Below are positions 1-5,471 of a stretch of 8,959 nt of DNA, piece after piece. The translations under genes and the position numbers were made by a program. How positions within the stretch are numbered: the first letter of the stretch is position 1; each line of letters starts with the position of its first letter. Source of the DNA: Firmicutes bacterium UBA3936 (lineage in GTDB: Bacteria; Bacillota; Dethiobacteria; Dethiobacterales; Dethiobacteraceae); NCBI GenBank assembly GCA_002385745.1, contig DGEC01000043.1, forward strand, positions 1-8,959, read 5' to 3'. Below the pieces are notes generated by a model. It did not search any database. It was not told the origin of the DNA and saw only the letters and a list, made by a program, of their open reading frames with translations.

Positions 1-79
1 ACCTAAAGTAATTTTACACTAACGGGCGCTTTCAAAACAGCCGGCCGCGGGCGGATTAAGCAATTTATATTTTTACAGG

Positions 80-108
80 TTTTCATATTTTTACTTTGCG
101 TTTATAAT
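80..108 (+). promoter_or_regulatory. Candidate sigma-A promoter of the sortase gene
   Basis: A TTTTCA box (80-85, four of six matches to TTGACA) lies 17 nt upstream of a perfect TATAAT (103-108). The ribosome binding site of the sortase follows about 15 nt later. Transcription would start near 114-116 and give a very short leader. The rest of 1-79 is AT-rich with a GC-rich patch at about 40-55, and I see no gene in it. Confidence 0.6.
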
Positions 109-137
109 ATTAAGCAAAGGGCGGAGGTGACTGCGCC

Positions 138-821
138 ATGAAGATTACTTCACTGAAAAATATCAGAATATCAGCAATAAGAAACCTTTTTACGCTTAGA
201 AACCTTGGCCTGTTCTTGATTATTGCCGGCCTGCTTGTGCTTTCCAGGCCTATTTATCAATGGGGATACGCAGCCTACCATCAGAGGAAGGCCTTGGCCA
301 TGCTGCATGAACCGCTGAACAATTCAGAGAATGCGGCAGAGGACAAAAAAGCTTCTTTCCCTCAAGTTGAAAAAGAAGAAGACAGTAAAGAAGGACTGCC
401 CAACTACCTGGGCTTGCTGGAAATAGAAAAACTGAAGGTAAAGGCCGTTGTGGACCACGGGATAACGGAAGATACTTTAAAAAAGGGCCCCGGATTCTAC
501 CCGCAGAGCAGTCATCCCGAAGTCGGTAATGTTGCCATTGCTTCCCACAGGGCCCGCAGCGGATCCTATTTTTTGCATATCGACAAACTGGAACCCGGCG
601 ATGAAATAAAGCTGACATTCGGTGACACAACTTATGTATACGCCGTCACAGACAATTTTGTCACTCACAGCCGTGACTGGAGCGTGATCGATTCAACCGG
701 CAAACCGGAAATTACGCTGACAACCTGCATCATTACCGATCTTTCGGTGCGCTTGATAGTAAAGGGGGAACTTGTTGACATAATAAAAAACCCCAGGTCA
801 CAACAATTTGAAATCCAATAA
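138..821 (+). CDS. Membrane-anchored sortase, probably class D type
   Basis: This is a cysteine transpeptidase of the sortase family, 227 residues. Such enzymes cleave a sorting signal on exported proteins and join them to the cell wall or to other proteins on the outer face of the membrane. A basic N-terminus is followed by one membrane segment (about residues 23-42), a charged linker rich in Lys and Glu (about 60-88), and the sortase beta-barrel (about 90-218). The catalytic triad is visible: His137 in ASHRAR, Cys197 in LTTC, and Arg205 in SVRL. A single N-terminal anchor, compact size and the TLTTC motif suit class D or a related class. The ATG start is supported by GGAGGTGA at 123-130, seven nt upstream, and by a good promoter. 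The gene stands alone and converges on a secreted transglutaminase-like gene. No LPXTG-type C-terminal sorting signal is encoded in the window, so its substrate lies elsewhere. Confidence 0.93.
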   Translation: MKITSLKNIRISAIRNLFTLRNLGLFLIIAGLLVLSRPIYQWGYAAYHQRKALAMLHEPLNNSENAAEDKKASFPQVEKEEDSKEGLPNYLGLLEIEKLKVKAVVDHGITEDTLKKGPGFYPQSSHPEVGNVAIASHRARSGSYFLHIDKLEPGDEIKLTFGDTTYVYAVTDNFVTHSRDWSVIDSTGKPEITLTTCIITDLSVRLIVKGELVDIIKNPRSQQFEIQ

Positions 822-828
822 ACTAAAC

Positions 829-859
829 AAAAAAAGGGAGCCGGACTTTTGTCCGGCTC
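829..859 (-). terminator. Intrinsic terminator of the transglutaminase gene (minus strand)
   Basis: GAGCCGGAC and GTCCGGCTC form a perfect 9-bp stem with a four-base loop (838-859). Read on the minus strand it is followed by CCC and a run of seven T (the A run at about 829-835 on plus), so it is a proper terminator for the gene ending at 894. Read on the plus strand it is followed by ATTTGGG, so it should be poor at stopping sortase transcripts. Confidence 0.8.
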
Positions 860-868
860 ATTTGGGAT

Positions 869-888
869 CTATCACTTGGGGGTGATAG
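869..888. repeat. Small inverted repeat between convergent genes
   Basis: CTATCAC (869-875) and GTGATAG (882-888) form a perfect 7-bp stem around a six-base loop, right after the stop codon of the minus-strand gene and next to the terminator hairpin. No T-run follows on either strand. It may stabilise a 3' end or be an operator. The function is unknown. Confidence 0.45.
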
Positions 889-893
889 GGGTG

Positions 894-2195
894 CTATTCA
901 ACTGAATCTTCCCAGCTGACAGAAATGTTTCCGCCGCTGAAAGTGCCTTTCATTGAGGCATTACTGTAGTTCTGGACAATATAGCGGTTATGGGGAAATG
1001 TCCCAAAATACAGCCGCGAAGAATTGCTGCGTGTGGGGTCCGCCGGGACCCAGCCCCGGCCGGCCAGGTAAAACTCGGCCCAGGCATGGCGGTATCCCCG
1101 CAGGGGAAAAGCTGCATTGGACGGCCAACTGCTGCCGCTGTCCGTATAGCCGTATACCACCCTGGACGGAATGCCTGCGGCTCTGGCCAGTGCCACACTT
1201 AATTTTGCATAATCTTCGCAAACTCCACTCCCGCTTTGCAATGCCGCCAGTGCGCCCTGGTTGCGGTTTGCGGCACTGTCGCTGTAGTTCAGACTTGCAG
1301 CAACCCACTTGACAATGCTGTACGCCTTGTCCCAGTCTGAAGCATGATTCGCCGTTAACTGTTCGGCAATGCTCACAATCTGCATGTCTGTACTTTCAAT
1401 GCCTGCTGCAGGGTTCAGGTAGGCAGCAATAACTCCTTTTTCCCCGGGTACGTAATCGGCAAAAAAGTCAATCTTAAACGTTTTTACTACGGTACGGATC
1501 TGCAGCCTGAATTCCTCTCCGGGTTCCAGGTTGCCAAGTCTGAAAAGCCCTATCCGCGTACCGTCGACTATGTTTATCTCCTCAGGCTCCAAGGGAAAGC
1601 TTTCCTGCAGAATTTCAAAGTAGGGAGAGTCGTCTGTAACAAGCGGCACCTGCAGGCGAATATTTCTGGCCGCTGTCTCACCGGTGCTTTTGACTGCAAT
1701 AGTCGACAAAAAGCTGTACCGGACGCCCTCACTCAGTCTGTAAGGAACGGACGGGGTGCTTTTTTCTGTTGTTTCTGTCTCCGCTGCCATAAGCTCCGAA
1801 GGCTTGTCCGCTTTTGCTGCGGCGGAAACAAGCTCCTGAGCCGGCTCCTCATTCTCATTTCCTTCTCCGGCTTTTGTTGCGACGGCATCATTTTCTTCTA
1901 CTGTGTTCTCTTCTCCGGCATCTATAACGGCAGTATCATTTTCTTCTGCATCATTTTCTTCTACCGTTTCCGCAGTCATTTGAGCGGTTTTTTCGGGCTC
2001 CTGAATCTCTTTCCCCGCGGAAACCGTTCCCGCTTCCGCGCTTCCACTCGAAGCCGCTTCCGCCGGGACGCCGCCTGCTTTCGCAGCTTGTTGTCCCTGC
2101 CCCTGCTGCGGCAAATATTGCACTGCCAAGGCACTGCTCGCACAAATAAGCATTGCCAGGACAATTACAATTATTCTGGATAGTCTTTTTTTCAT
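894..2195 (-). CDS. Secreted transglutaminase-like protein with acidic linker
   Basis: This 433-residue exported protein carries a transglutaminase/protease-like core. A signal peptide (basic MKKR, hydrophobic 8-23, likely cleavage after ALA at 24) is followed by a low-complexity Ala/Glu-rich linker (about 30-150) with repeated EEND units, a predicted beta-rich domain (about 155-265), and the core (about 280-400). The catalytic triad is complete: Cys326 in SGVCEDYA, His370 in RHAWAEF, and Asp386 in PADPT. Such cores act as peptidases, amidases or crosslinkers, and the substrate cannot be read from sequence. No membrane anchor or sorting signal follows the core. I chose the ATG at 2193-2195 because it begins a standard signal peptide and has GGGGGT (2200-2205) four nt upstream. 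The longer frame opens with a TTG inside the tail of the leader terminator, so it is unlikely. The leader holds a c-di-GMP-I riboswitch, so expression is probably controlled by c-di-GMP. Confidence 0.9.
   Translation of the reverse strand: MKKRLSRIIVIVLAMLICASSALAVQYLPQQGQGQQAAKAGGVPAEAASSGSAEAGTVSAGKEIQEPEKTAQMTAETVEENDAEENDTAVIDAGEENTVEENDAVATKAGEGNENEEPAQELVSAAAKADKPSELMAAETETTEKSTPSVPYRLSEGVRYSFLSTIAVKSTGETAARNIRLQVPLVTDDSPYFEILQESFPLEPEEINIVDGTRIGLFRLGNLEPGEEFRLQIRTVVKTFKIDFFADYVPGEKGVIAAYLNPAAGIESTDMQIVSIAEQLTANHASDWDKAYSIVKWVAASLNYSDSAANRNQGALAALQSGSGVCEDYAKLSVALARAAGIPSRVVYGYTDSGSSWPSNAAFPLRGYRHAWAEFYLAGRGWVPADPTRSNSSRLYFGTFPHNRYIVQNYSNASMKGTFSGGNISVSWEDSVE
1885..1966 (-). repeat. Short tandem-like repeats encoding EEND units
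   Basis: The plus strand shows three near-identical copies of TATCATTTTCTTCT or CATCATTTTCTTCT, at about 1887-1900, 1934-1948 and 1949-1963. They encode Glu-Glu-Asn-Asp units in the linker of the transglutaminase-like protein. This looks like slippage or duplication within a flexible spacer, and copy number may vary between strains. Confidence 0.7.
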
Positions 2196-2199
2196 CTTT

Positions 2200-2220
2200 A
2201 CCCCCGCGTTTCCGGAGGGT
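2200..2220 (-). promoter_or_regulatory. Possible hairpin over the ribosome binding site
   Basis: On the minus strand ACCCUC (plus 2215-2220) can pair with GGGGGU (plus 2200-2205), which is the only Shine-Dalgarno-like sequence for the ATG at 2195. The stem has six pairs including one U-G, with a nine-base loop. If it forms it would limit translation initiation after transcription has passed the leader terminator. It is short and may be coincidental. Confidence 0.35.
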
Positions 2221-2232
2221 AACCTATACCAG

Positions 2233-2268
2233 CCGAACAACAAAAGCTTCAGCCGAAGCTGAAGCTTT
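2233..2268 (-). terminator. Leader terminator, riboswitch expression platform
   Basis: AAAGCTTCAGC and GCTGAAGCTTT (plus 2243-2253 and 2258-2268) form a perfect 11-bp stem capped by a UUCG loop. On the minus strand it continues into TTTTGTTGTT. It lies between the c-di-GMP aptamer and the ATG of the transglutaminase gene, so it can abort transcription before the gene. The loop and closing bases read CTTCGGC, which is complementary to GCCGAAG at the 3' end of the aptamer (plus 2296-2302). That gives a plausible antiterminator. Confidence 0.82.
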
Positions 2269-2298
2269 GCTCAAGAAATAACAAAGACTCCTGTTCTT

Positions 2299-2376
2299 CG
2301 GCAGCCTGGCGATCATAGGATAAATCCCTTAGACCCATGGCTTTGCGCCCCTGCCTTTCGGCAGGTTTGCCTTTTC
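2299..2376 (-). ncRNA. Cyclic di-GMP-I (GEMM-I) riboswitch aptamer
   Basis: Read on the minus strand, the conserved GEMM-I blocks occur in order. These are GGCAAACC (plus 2364-2371), a perfect CCTGCC-GAAA-GGCAGG hairpin (2350-2365), GCGCAAAGCCA (2338-2348), GGGTCTAAGG (about 2326-2335) with a matching CCTATGA strand that resembles an 11-nt tetraloop receptor, and CCAGGCTGCC (2300-2309). The first and last blocks close P1 through GGCA and UGCC. The base just before CAAACC is G, the identity found in c-di-GMP sensors; variants preferring cGAMP carry A there. The aptamer sits about 100 nt upstream of the ATG of a secreted transglutaminase-like gene and is followed by an intrinsic terminator. That arrangement suggests transcriptional control, probably OFF when ligand binds, although the direction is inferred from base pairing only. 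Confidence 0.9.
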
Positions 2377-2397
2377 GGATAGGAGACCCTTTCCGAA
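2374..2397 (-). repeat. Inverted repeat upstream of the riboswitch aptamer
   Basis: TTCGGA (2374-2379) and TCCGAA (2392-2397) form a 6-bp stem in the 5' leader just ahead of the aptamer. Its TTCGG strand could also pair with CCGAA in the 3' flank of the aptamer, extending P1. CTCCT inside the loop can likewise pair with AGGAG downstream of the aptamer. The leader therefore has several competing folds, and none can be ranked without folding calculations. Confidence 0.4.
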
Positions 2398-2407
2398 CTT
2401 TATCTCA

Positions 2408-2433
2408 CCGGCTCTAAGCCGGCTGTTTTTTTA
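2408..2433 (+). terminator. Plus-strand intrinsic terminator upstream of the riboswitch
   Basis: CCGGCT-CTA-AGCCGG (2408-2422) is a 6-bp GC-rich stem followed by CTG and seven T on the plus strand. It has the form of a plus-strand terminator, yet no plus-strand gene lies between it and the sortase, which ends at 821. It could stop transcripts that read through from the sortase, antisense to the transglutaminase gene and its riboswitch. On the minus strand it lacks a T-run. The region 2434-2520 is AT-rich and presumably holds the promoter of the riboswitch transcript, but I found no convincing one. Confidence 0.6.
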
Positions 2434-2520
2434 GATCCCTGTTTTTCTATTCTACAAAAAATAAAAATTTCCTTCTTTTTCCCGCAAAACTTTTTTTTGA
2501 TGCAGGCTTTTTTAATAAAA

Positions 2521-2550
2521 TTCTGCAGGATTTTGCCTCTTACCGCAGAA
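2521..2550 (+). repeat. Inverted repeat in the cytochrome gene leader
   Basis: TTCTGC (2521-2526) and GCAGAA (2545-2550) are perfect complements separated by 18 nt, ending 20 nt before the GGAGGTGA ribosome binding site. It may be an operator or a leader hairpin. An AT-rich tract with T-runs lies just upstream (2488-2520), but I could not define a good promoter. Confidence 0.4.
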
Positions 2551-2586
2551 GATTAAGTTGGTACGGGGCTGGAGGTGATTTGCGCA

Positions 2587-2880
2587 TTGCTTAAAAAAGG
2601 GCCTTCACTTTTACTTGTGCTTTTATTTGCCGTGGTGCTGTTACTGGCAGGATGCACCGGCAGGGAAACGCCGGAGCAAAAGGAAGAGGTACGGGAGCTG
2701 TCGGGCGAGGAACTTGTCAGTACCCACTGCAATCAGTGCCACAGTTTGGATCGCGTAACCCGGCAGCGCGAAGACGCCGAATGGCAGGAGCACATCAAAA
2801 GAATGCTGGAAAAATCCCCCGAAATGTTAACGGAGGAAGAATACGAGCGTCTTCTGCAGTATTTGCAGGAAAATTTCTAA
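2587..2880 (+). CDS. Small monoheme c-type cytochrome lipoprotein
   Basis: This 97-residue exported electron carrier begins with LKK, a hydrophobic stretch (8-20) and a lipobox LAGC with Cys23 as the lipidated residue. The mature protein should therefore be tethered to the outer face of the membrane. After a short acidic linker comes the heme-binding motif CNQCH (48-52), and the fold ends with a helix rich in Glu and Leu. Met73 or Met80 is a likely distal heme ligand. The size and the W-x-x-HI-x-RM pattern recall small class I cytochromes, though I cannot name a subfamily or redox partner. I prefer the TTG start at 2587, eight nt after GGAGGTGA (2571-2578). The GTG at 2575 overlaps that ribosome binding site and would add only four residues. 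The gene is apparently monocistronic and ends in a terminator. Its neighbours give no electron-transfer context. Confidence 0.88.
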   Translation: MLKKGPSLLLVLLFAVVLLLAGCTGRETPEQKEEVRELSGEELVSTHCNQCHSLDRVTRQREDAEWQEHIKRMLEKSPEMLTEEEYERLLQYLQENF

Positions 2881-2889
2881 CCGCCTGTC

Positions 2890-2918
2890 TTAACAGTGCC
2901 GGCAATCATTCCTGTTAA
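2890..2918. repeat. Inverted repeat downstream of the cytochrome gene
   Basis: TTAACAG (2890-2896) and CTGTTAA (2912-2918) are perfect 7-base complements around a 15-base spacer, just before the terminator hairpin. It may be part of the 3' untranslated structure. A protein-binding site is also possible. Confidence 0.4.
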
Positions 2919-2923
2919 CGGTC

Positions 2924-2948
2924 AACTGCCAAACGGCAGTTTTTTTTT
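2924..2948 (+). terminator. Intrinsic terminator of the cytochrome gene
   Basis: AACTGCC and GGCAGTT form a 7-bp stem with an AAAC loop (2924-2941), running straight into an eight-T tract on the plus strand. It isolates the cytochrome gene from the GH3 gene downstream. Confidence 0.88.
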
Positions 2949-2950
2949 AG

Positions 2951-2987
2951 TTACGCCCGGCTGCAAATGGTTTATAATAAAATTATA
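2951..2987 (+). promoter_or_regulatory. Candidate promoter with dyad for the GH3 gene
   Basis: A perfect TATAAT (2973-2978) lies 44 nt before the TTG start. The best -35 at the right spacing (TTACGC, 2951-2956) is weak. The -10 box is one arm of a perfect dyad, TATAAT-AAA-ATTATA (2973-2987). A repressor could bind there, or it may simply reflect AT-richness. A weak -35 over a perfect -10 would suit an activated or repressed catabolic gene. Confidence 0.45.
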
Positions 2988-3016
2988 CAACACTTCCAGC
3001 AAAAGGAGGGGTTTGA

Positions 3017-5425
3017 TTGGACAAAAGCGCCAGGGTTGAATCGGTCTTAAAGAAGTTGACCCTGCAGGAAAAAGCTGCACTTTGTTCAGGGGCAGACAAT
3101 TGGCACCTGAAGAGCTTTGCCCGGCATGACATACCTCCGGTGATGGCAGCAGACGGCCCCCACGGACTGCGCAAGGAAAAAAGCAGCGGAGAACAAAATT
3201 TGGCCGAAAGCTACCCGGCCACCTGCTTTCCGACGGGGGTCGGACTTGCCGCCAGCTGGAACACCGGTCTGTTGTTTGAAGTCGGCCGCGCCCTGGGCGA
3301 GGAATGCCAGGAGGCGGGCGTTGCCGTGCTTCTGGGACCTGCCATGAATATTAAAAGGTCACCCTTGTGCGGACGCAATTTCGAGTATTATTCGGAAGAC
3401 CCTTACCTTTCAGGGGAACTGGCTGCAGCTCTGATTGAAGGACTGCAGTCTGTGGGAGTCGGCGCCTGCGTCAAGCATTTTGCGGCAAACAATCAGGAAA
3501 AGAACAGGCTCACCATTGATGCTGTCATTGATGAAAGGGCTCTTCATGAAATATACCTGGCCGGTTTTGAAAGGGCAATCCGGAAGGGAAAACCCTGGAC
3601 AGTCATGGCCGCCTATAATAAAGTTAACGGTATTTACGCCACGGAACACCGGGAGCTTTTAACCGGTATCCTGCGGGACAAGTGGGGATTTGACGGTGTT
3701 GTCATGTCTGACTGGGGAGCCGTGAATGACCGTGTGCGGGCACTTATGGCAGGGCTGGATCTGGAAATGCCCGCGAGCGGCGGCCTAAATGACCGCCTGC
3801 TGGTAGAAGCGGTGGAAAACGGTACCCTGCCGGAAGAAGTTCTGAATGATACCGCAAGAAGACTTCTGACACTGATTTTTAAAGCTGCAGAACACAAGAA
3901 ACAAGGTTTCGTCTTTGACCGGGCCGCCCACCACCGGCTGGCAAGGAAAGCTGCGGCAGAAAGCATGGTGCTGCTGAAAAACAAAAACGGGCTTCTTCCC
4001 CTGGCTAAAGACATGCGCATTGCCTTAATCGGTGAATTTGCCAAAAAACCGCGCTACCAGGGTGCCGGGAGTTCCCTGGTCAACCCCCTGCAGCTGGAAA
4101 ACGCTTATGATGCAGCGGTAAAACTGCTGGCTAATTTAACCTATTCCCCAGGGTACCGGGTTGACAGCGACGCAGTTAGCGAACAGCTTCTGGCGGATGC
4201 CGTGGAAAAGGCAAAAAAAGCCGACGCAGTCGTTATCATGGCGGGGTTGACGGCGGAATACGAATCAGAAGGGTATGACCGTACACACCTGCAGCTTCCC
4301 CGCAGCCACAACCGCCTGATAAGCGAGATAGCCAAAGTAAACGACAATGTGGCAGTTGTGTTATATAACGGAGCCCCGGTGCTGATGCCCTGGCTGGCTG
4401 AGGTGGCTGCCGTTGTCGAAGCTTACCTGCCGGGAGAAGCAGGAGGGGCGGCTGTCTGGGATGTGCTCCTGGGAGAAGTAAACCCCTCAGGGCGGCTGCC
4501 GGAAAGCTTCCCCGCTTCCGGGGAAGACTATGCCGCAGCGCGCTATTTCCCAATGGGACCGGAAAGGGTGGAATACAGGGAAAGCATTTATGTGGGCTAC
4601 CGGTATTATGACACAGCCGGTGTTGAACCGCTGTTTCCCTTTGGCCACGGCCTTTCTTATACTTCTTTTGCTTATACCGGACTTGAGGTTGACAAAGACG
4701 AAATAGTTGCCGGCGAAAAAGTAAACGTTAAAGTAACGGTAAAAAATACCGGCTGGCTGCCGGGTATGGAAGTGGTTCAGCTTTATGTCCGGGAGCCGGA
4801 ACCCGCCGTTTTCCGCCCGGAAAAGGAACTGCAGGGTTTTGCAAAAATTAATCTTGAACCCGGAGAGGAGAAAACAGTTAATTTTGTTCTGGACAAGCGT
4901 TCCTTTGCCTATTATGATGTCAGGCTTGGGAACTGGCGGGTAAAAAGCGGCAATTTTCTGCTCCTTGTAGGAGCCTCCAGCCGGGATATACGCCTGCAAA
5001 AACAGATTTATGTGCAGTCGGACCTGCCGGAGACAGGCTTCCAAAAAGAGCCTGCCGTCTATTACAAACCGCAGGCAAACTGGGAAATAACCAGGGAGGA
5101 TTTTGAGCGCCTGCTGGGCAGGAAATTAAGCAAGGCCGCACCGCACAGGCGGTACCATCGCAATTCCACCCTTGCAGAAGCCAGAAGGAACCTGATCGGC
5201 CGCCTTTTATACAGACAGGTAAAAAAAGAAATTATAAAAAGGACAGGCGGCAACAAAGACCAGCTGCGGATGATGCAGGCTGTTGCTTTGGATATGCCGC
5301 TGCGCGGCTTGGCCATGATGAGCGGCGGGCGCCTTGATTTCGAAACCCTTGATGCTTTGATTTGTTTTATGAACGGCAGCTATCTAAGCGGTTTTAGGCG
5401 CCTTTTAAAGCGAAAGCGGAAATAA
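3017..5425 (+). CDS. Glycoside hydrolase family 3 beta-glycosidase
   Basis: This 802-residue cytoplasmic enzyme has no signal peptide. GH3 enzymes remove terminal beta-linked sugars, mostly glucose, with retention. The N-terminal barrel (about 10-310) carries DGPHGLR, RNFEYYSEDPYLSG, the conserved KH pair in VKHFAANNQE, and the nucleophile Asp232 in VVMSDWG. The alpha/beta sandwich (about 330-555) holds the Glu-rich ESEGYDR motif, where Glu418 (or Glu416) is the likely acid/base. PFGHGLSYTSF leads into a fibronectin III-like domain (about 560-665). A tail of about 125 residues (from about 676) ends in a very basic RRLLKRKRK. Similar tails occur in clostridial GH3 proteins. The TTG start is set by AAGGAGG (3003-3009), seven nt upstream. 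The gene is apparently monocistronic, between a terminator and convergent genes. No transporter or regulator is adjacent, so the sugar (cellobiose, other beta-glucosides, xylosides) cannot be assigned. Confidence 0.93.
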   Translation: MDKSARVESVLKKLTLQEKAALCSGADNWHLKSFARHDIPPVMAADGPHGLRKEKSSGEQNLAESYPATCFPTGVGLAASWNTGLLFEVGRALGEECQEAGVAVLLGPAMNIKRSPLCGRNFEYYSEDPYLSGELAAALIEGLQSVGVGACVKHFAANNQEKNRLTIDAVIDERALHEIYLAGFERAIRKGKPWTVMAAYNKVNGIYATEHRELLTGILRDKWGFDGVVMSDWGAVNDRVRALMAGLDLEMPASGGLNDRLLVEAVENGTLPEEVLNDTARRLLTLIFKAAEHKKQGFVFDRAAHHRLARKAAAESMVLLKNKNGLLPLAKDMRIALIGEFAKKPRYQGAGSSLVNPLQLENAYDAAVKLLANLTYSPGYRVDSDAVSEQLLADAVEKAKKADAVVIMAGLTAEYESEGYDRTHLQLPRSHNRLISEIAKVNDNVAVVLYNGAPVLMPWLAEVAAVVEAYLPGEAGGAAVWDVLLGEVNPSGRLPESFPASGEDYAAARYFPMGPERVEYRESIYVGYRYYDTAGVEPLFPFGHGLSYTSFAYTGLEVDKDEIVAGEKVNVKVTVKNTGWLPGMEVVQLYVREPEPAVFRPEKELQGFAKINLEPGEEKTVNFVLDKRSFAYYDVRLGNWRVKSGNFLLLVGASSRDIRLQKQIYVQSDLPETGFQKEPAVYYKPQANWEITREDFERLLGRKLSKAAPHRRYHRNSTLAEARRNLIGRLLYRQVKKEIIKRTGGNKDQLRMMQAVALDMPLRGLAMMSGGRLDFETLDALICFMNGSYLSGFRRLLKRKRK

Positions 5426-5435
5426 AAGACATGCA

Positions 5436-5463
5436 AAGGCCTGCTCAAGAGAGAGCAGGCCTT
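5436..5463. terminator. Hairpin between convergent genes, likely bidirectional terminator
   Basis: AAGGCCTGCTC (5436-5446) and GAGCAGGCCTT (5453-5463) form a perfect 11-bp stem with a six-base loop, centred between the GH3 stop (5425) and the membrane-protein stop (5472). Flanking T-runs are short on both strands, but the stem is strong and well placed for both genes. Confidence 0.7.
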
Positions 5464-5471
5464 ATGATGCA

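Noticed and set aside
953..1312. Open frames opposite the transglutaminase gene, the longest on plus
   Set aside because: They lack ribosome binding sites and recognisable protein features, and are mirror effects of GC-rich coding sequence.
2075..2115. LPQQG-like motif in the secreted transglutaminase as a sortase signal
   Set aside because: It sits near the N-terminus just after the signal peptide. Sorting signals are C-terminal and followed by a hydrophobic segment and basic tail, which are absent.
2241..2243. TTG start extending the transglutaminase protein by 16 residues
   Set aside because: It lies in the T-rich tail of the leader terminator, has no ribosome binding site, and would precede a normal signal peptide with unlikely residues.
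2299..2376. 3',3'-cGAMP specificity of the GEMM aptamer
   Set aside because: The base before CAAACC is G, the identity of c-di-GMP sensors. cGAMP-preferring variants have A there.
2400..2432. Possible sigma-D-like promoter for the riboswitch transcript (TAAA then GCCGGTGA on minus)
   Set aside because: The spacing is 17 rather than about 15 nt and the -10 is a partial match, so it is too weak to annotate.
2496..2521. Possible promoter for the cytochrome gene (TTGATG and TAAAAT)
   Set aside because: The spacing of 13 nt is too short for a sigma-A promoter and no better pair is visible.
2575..2577. GTG start of the cytochrome gene
   Set aside because: It overlaps the GGAGGTGA ribosome binding site. 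The TTG at 2587 has proper spacing.
4487..5044. 185-codon minus-strand frame inside the GH3 gene
   Set aside because: It is fully antisense to a well-conserved GH3 region, with no start signal and no family resemblance.
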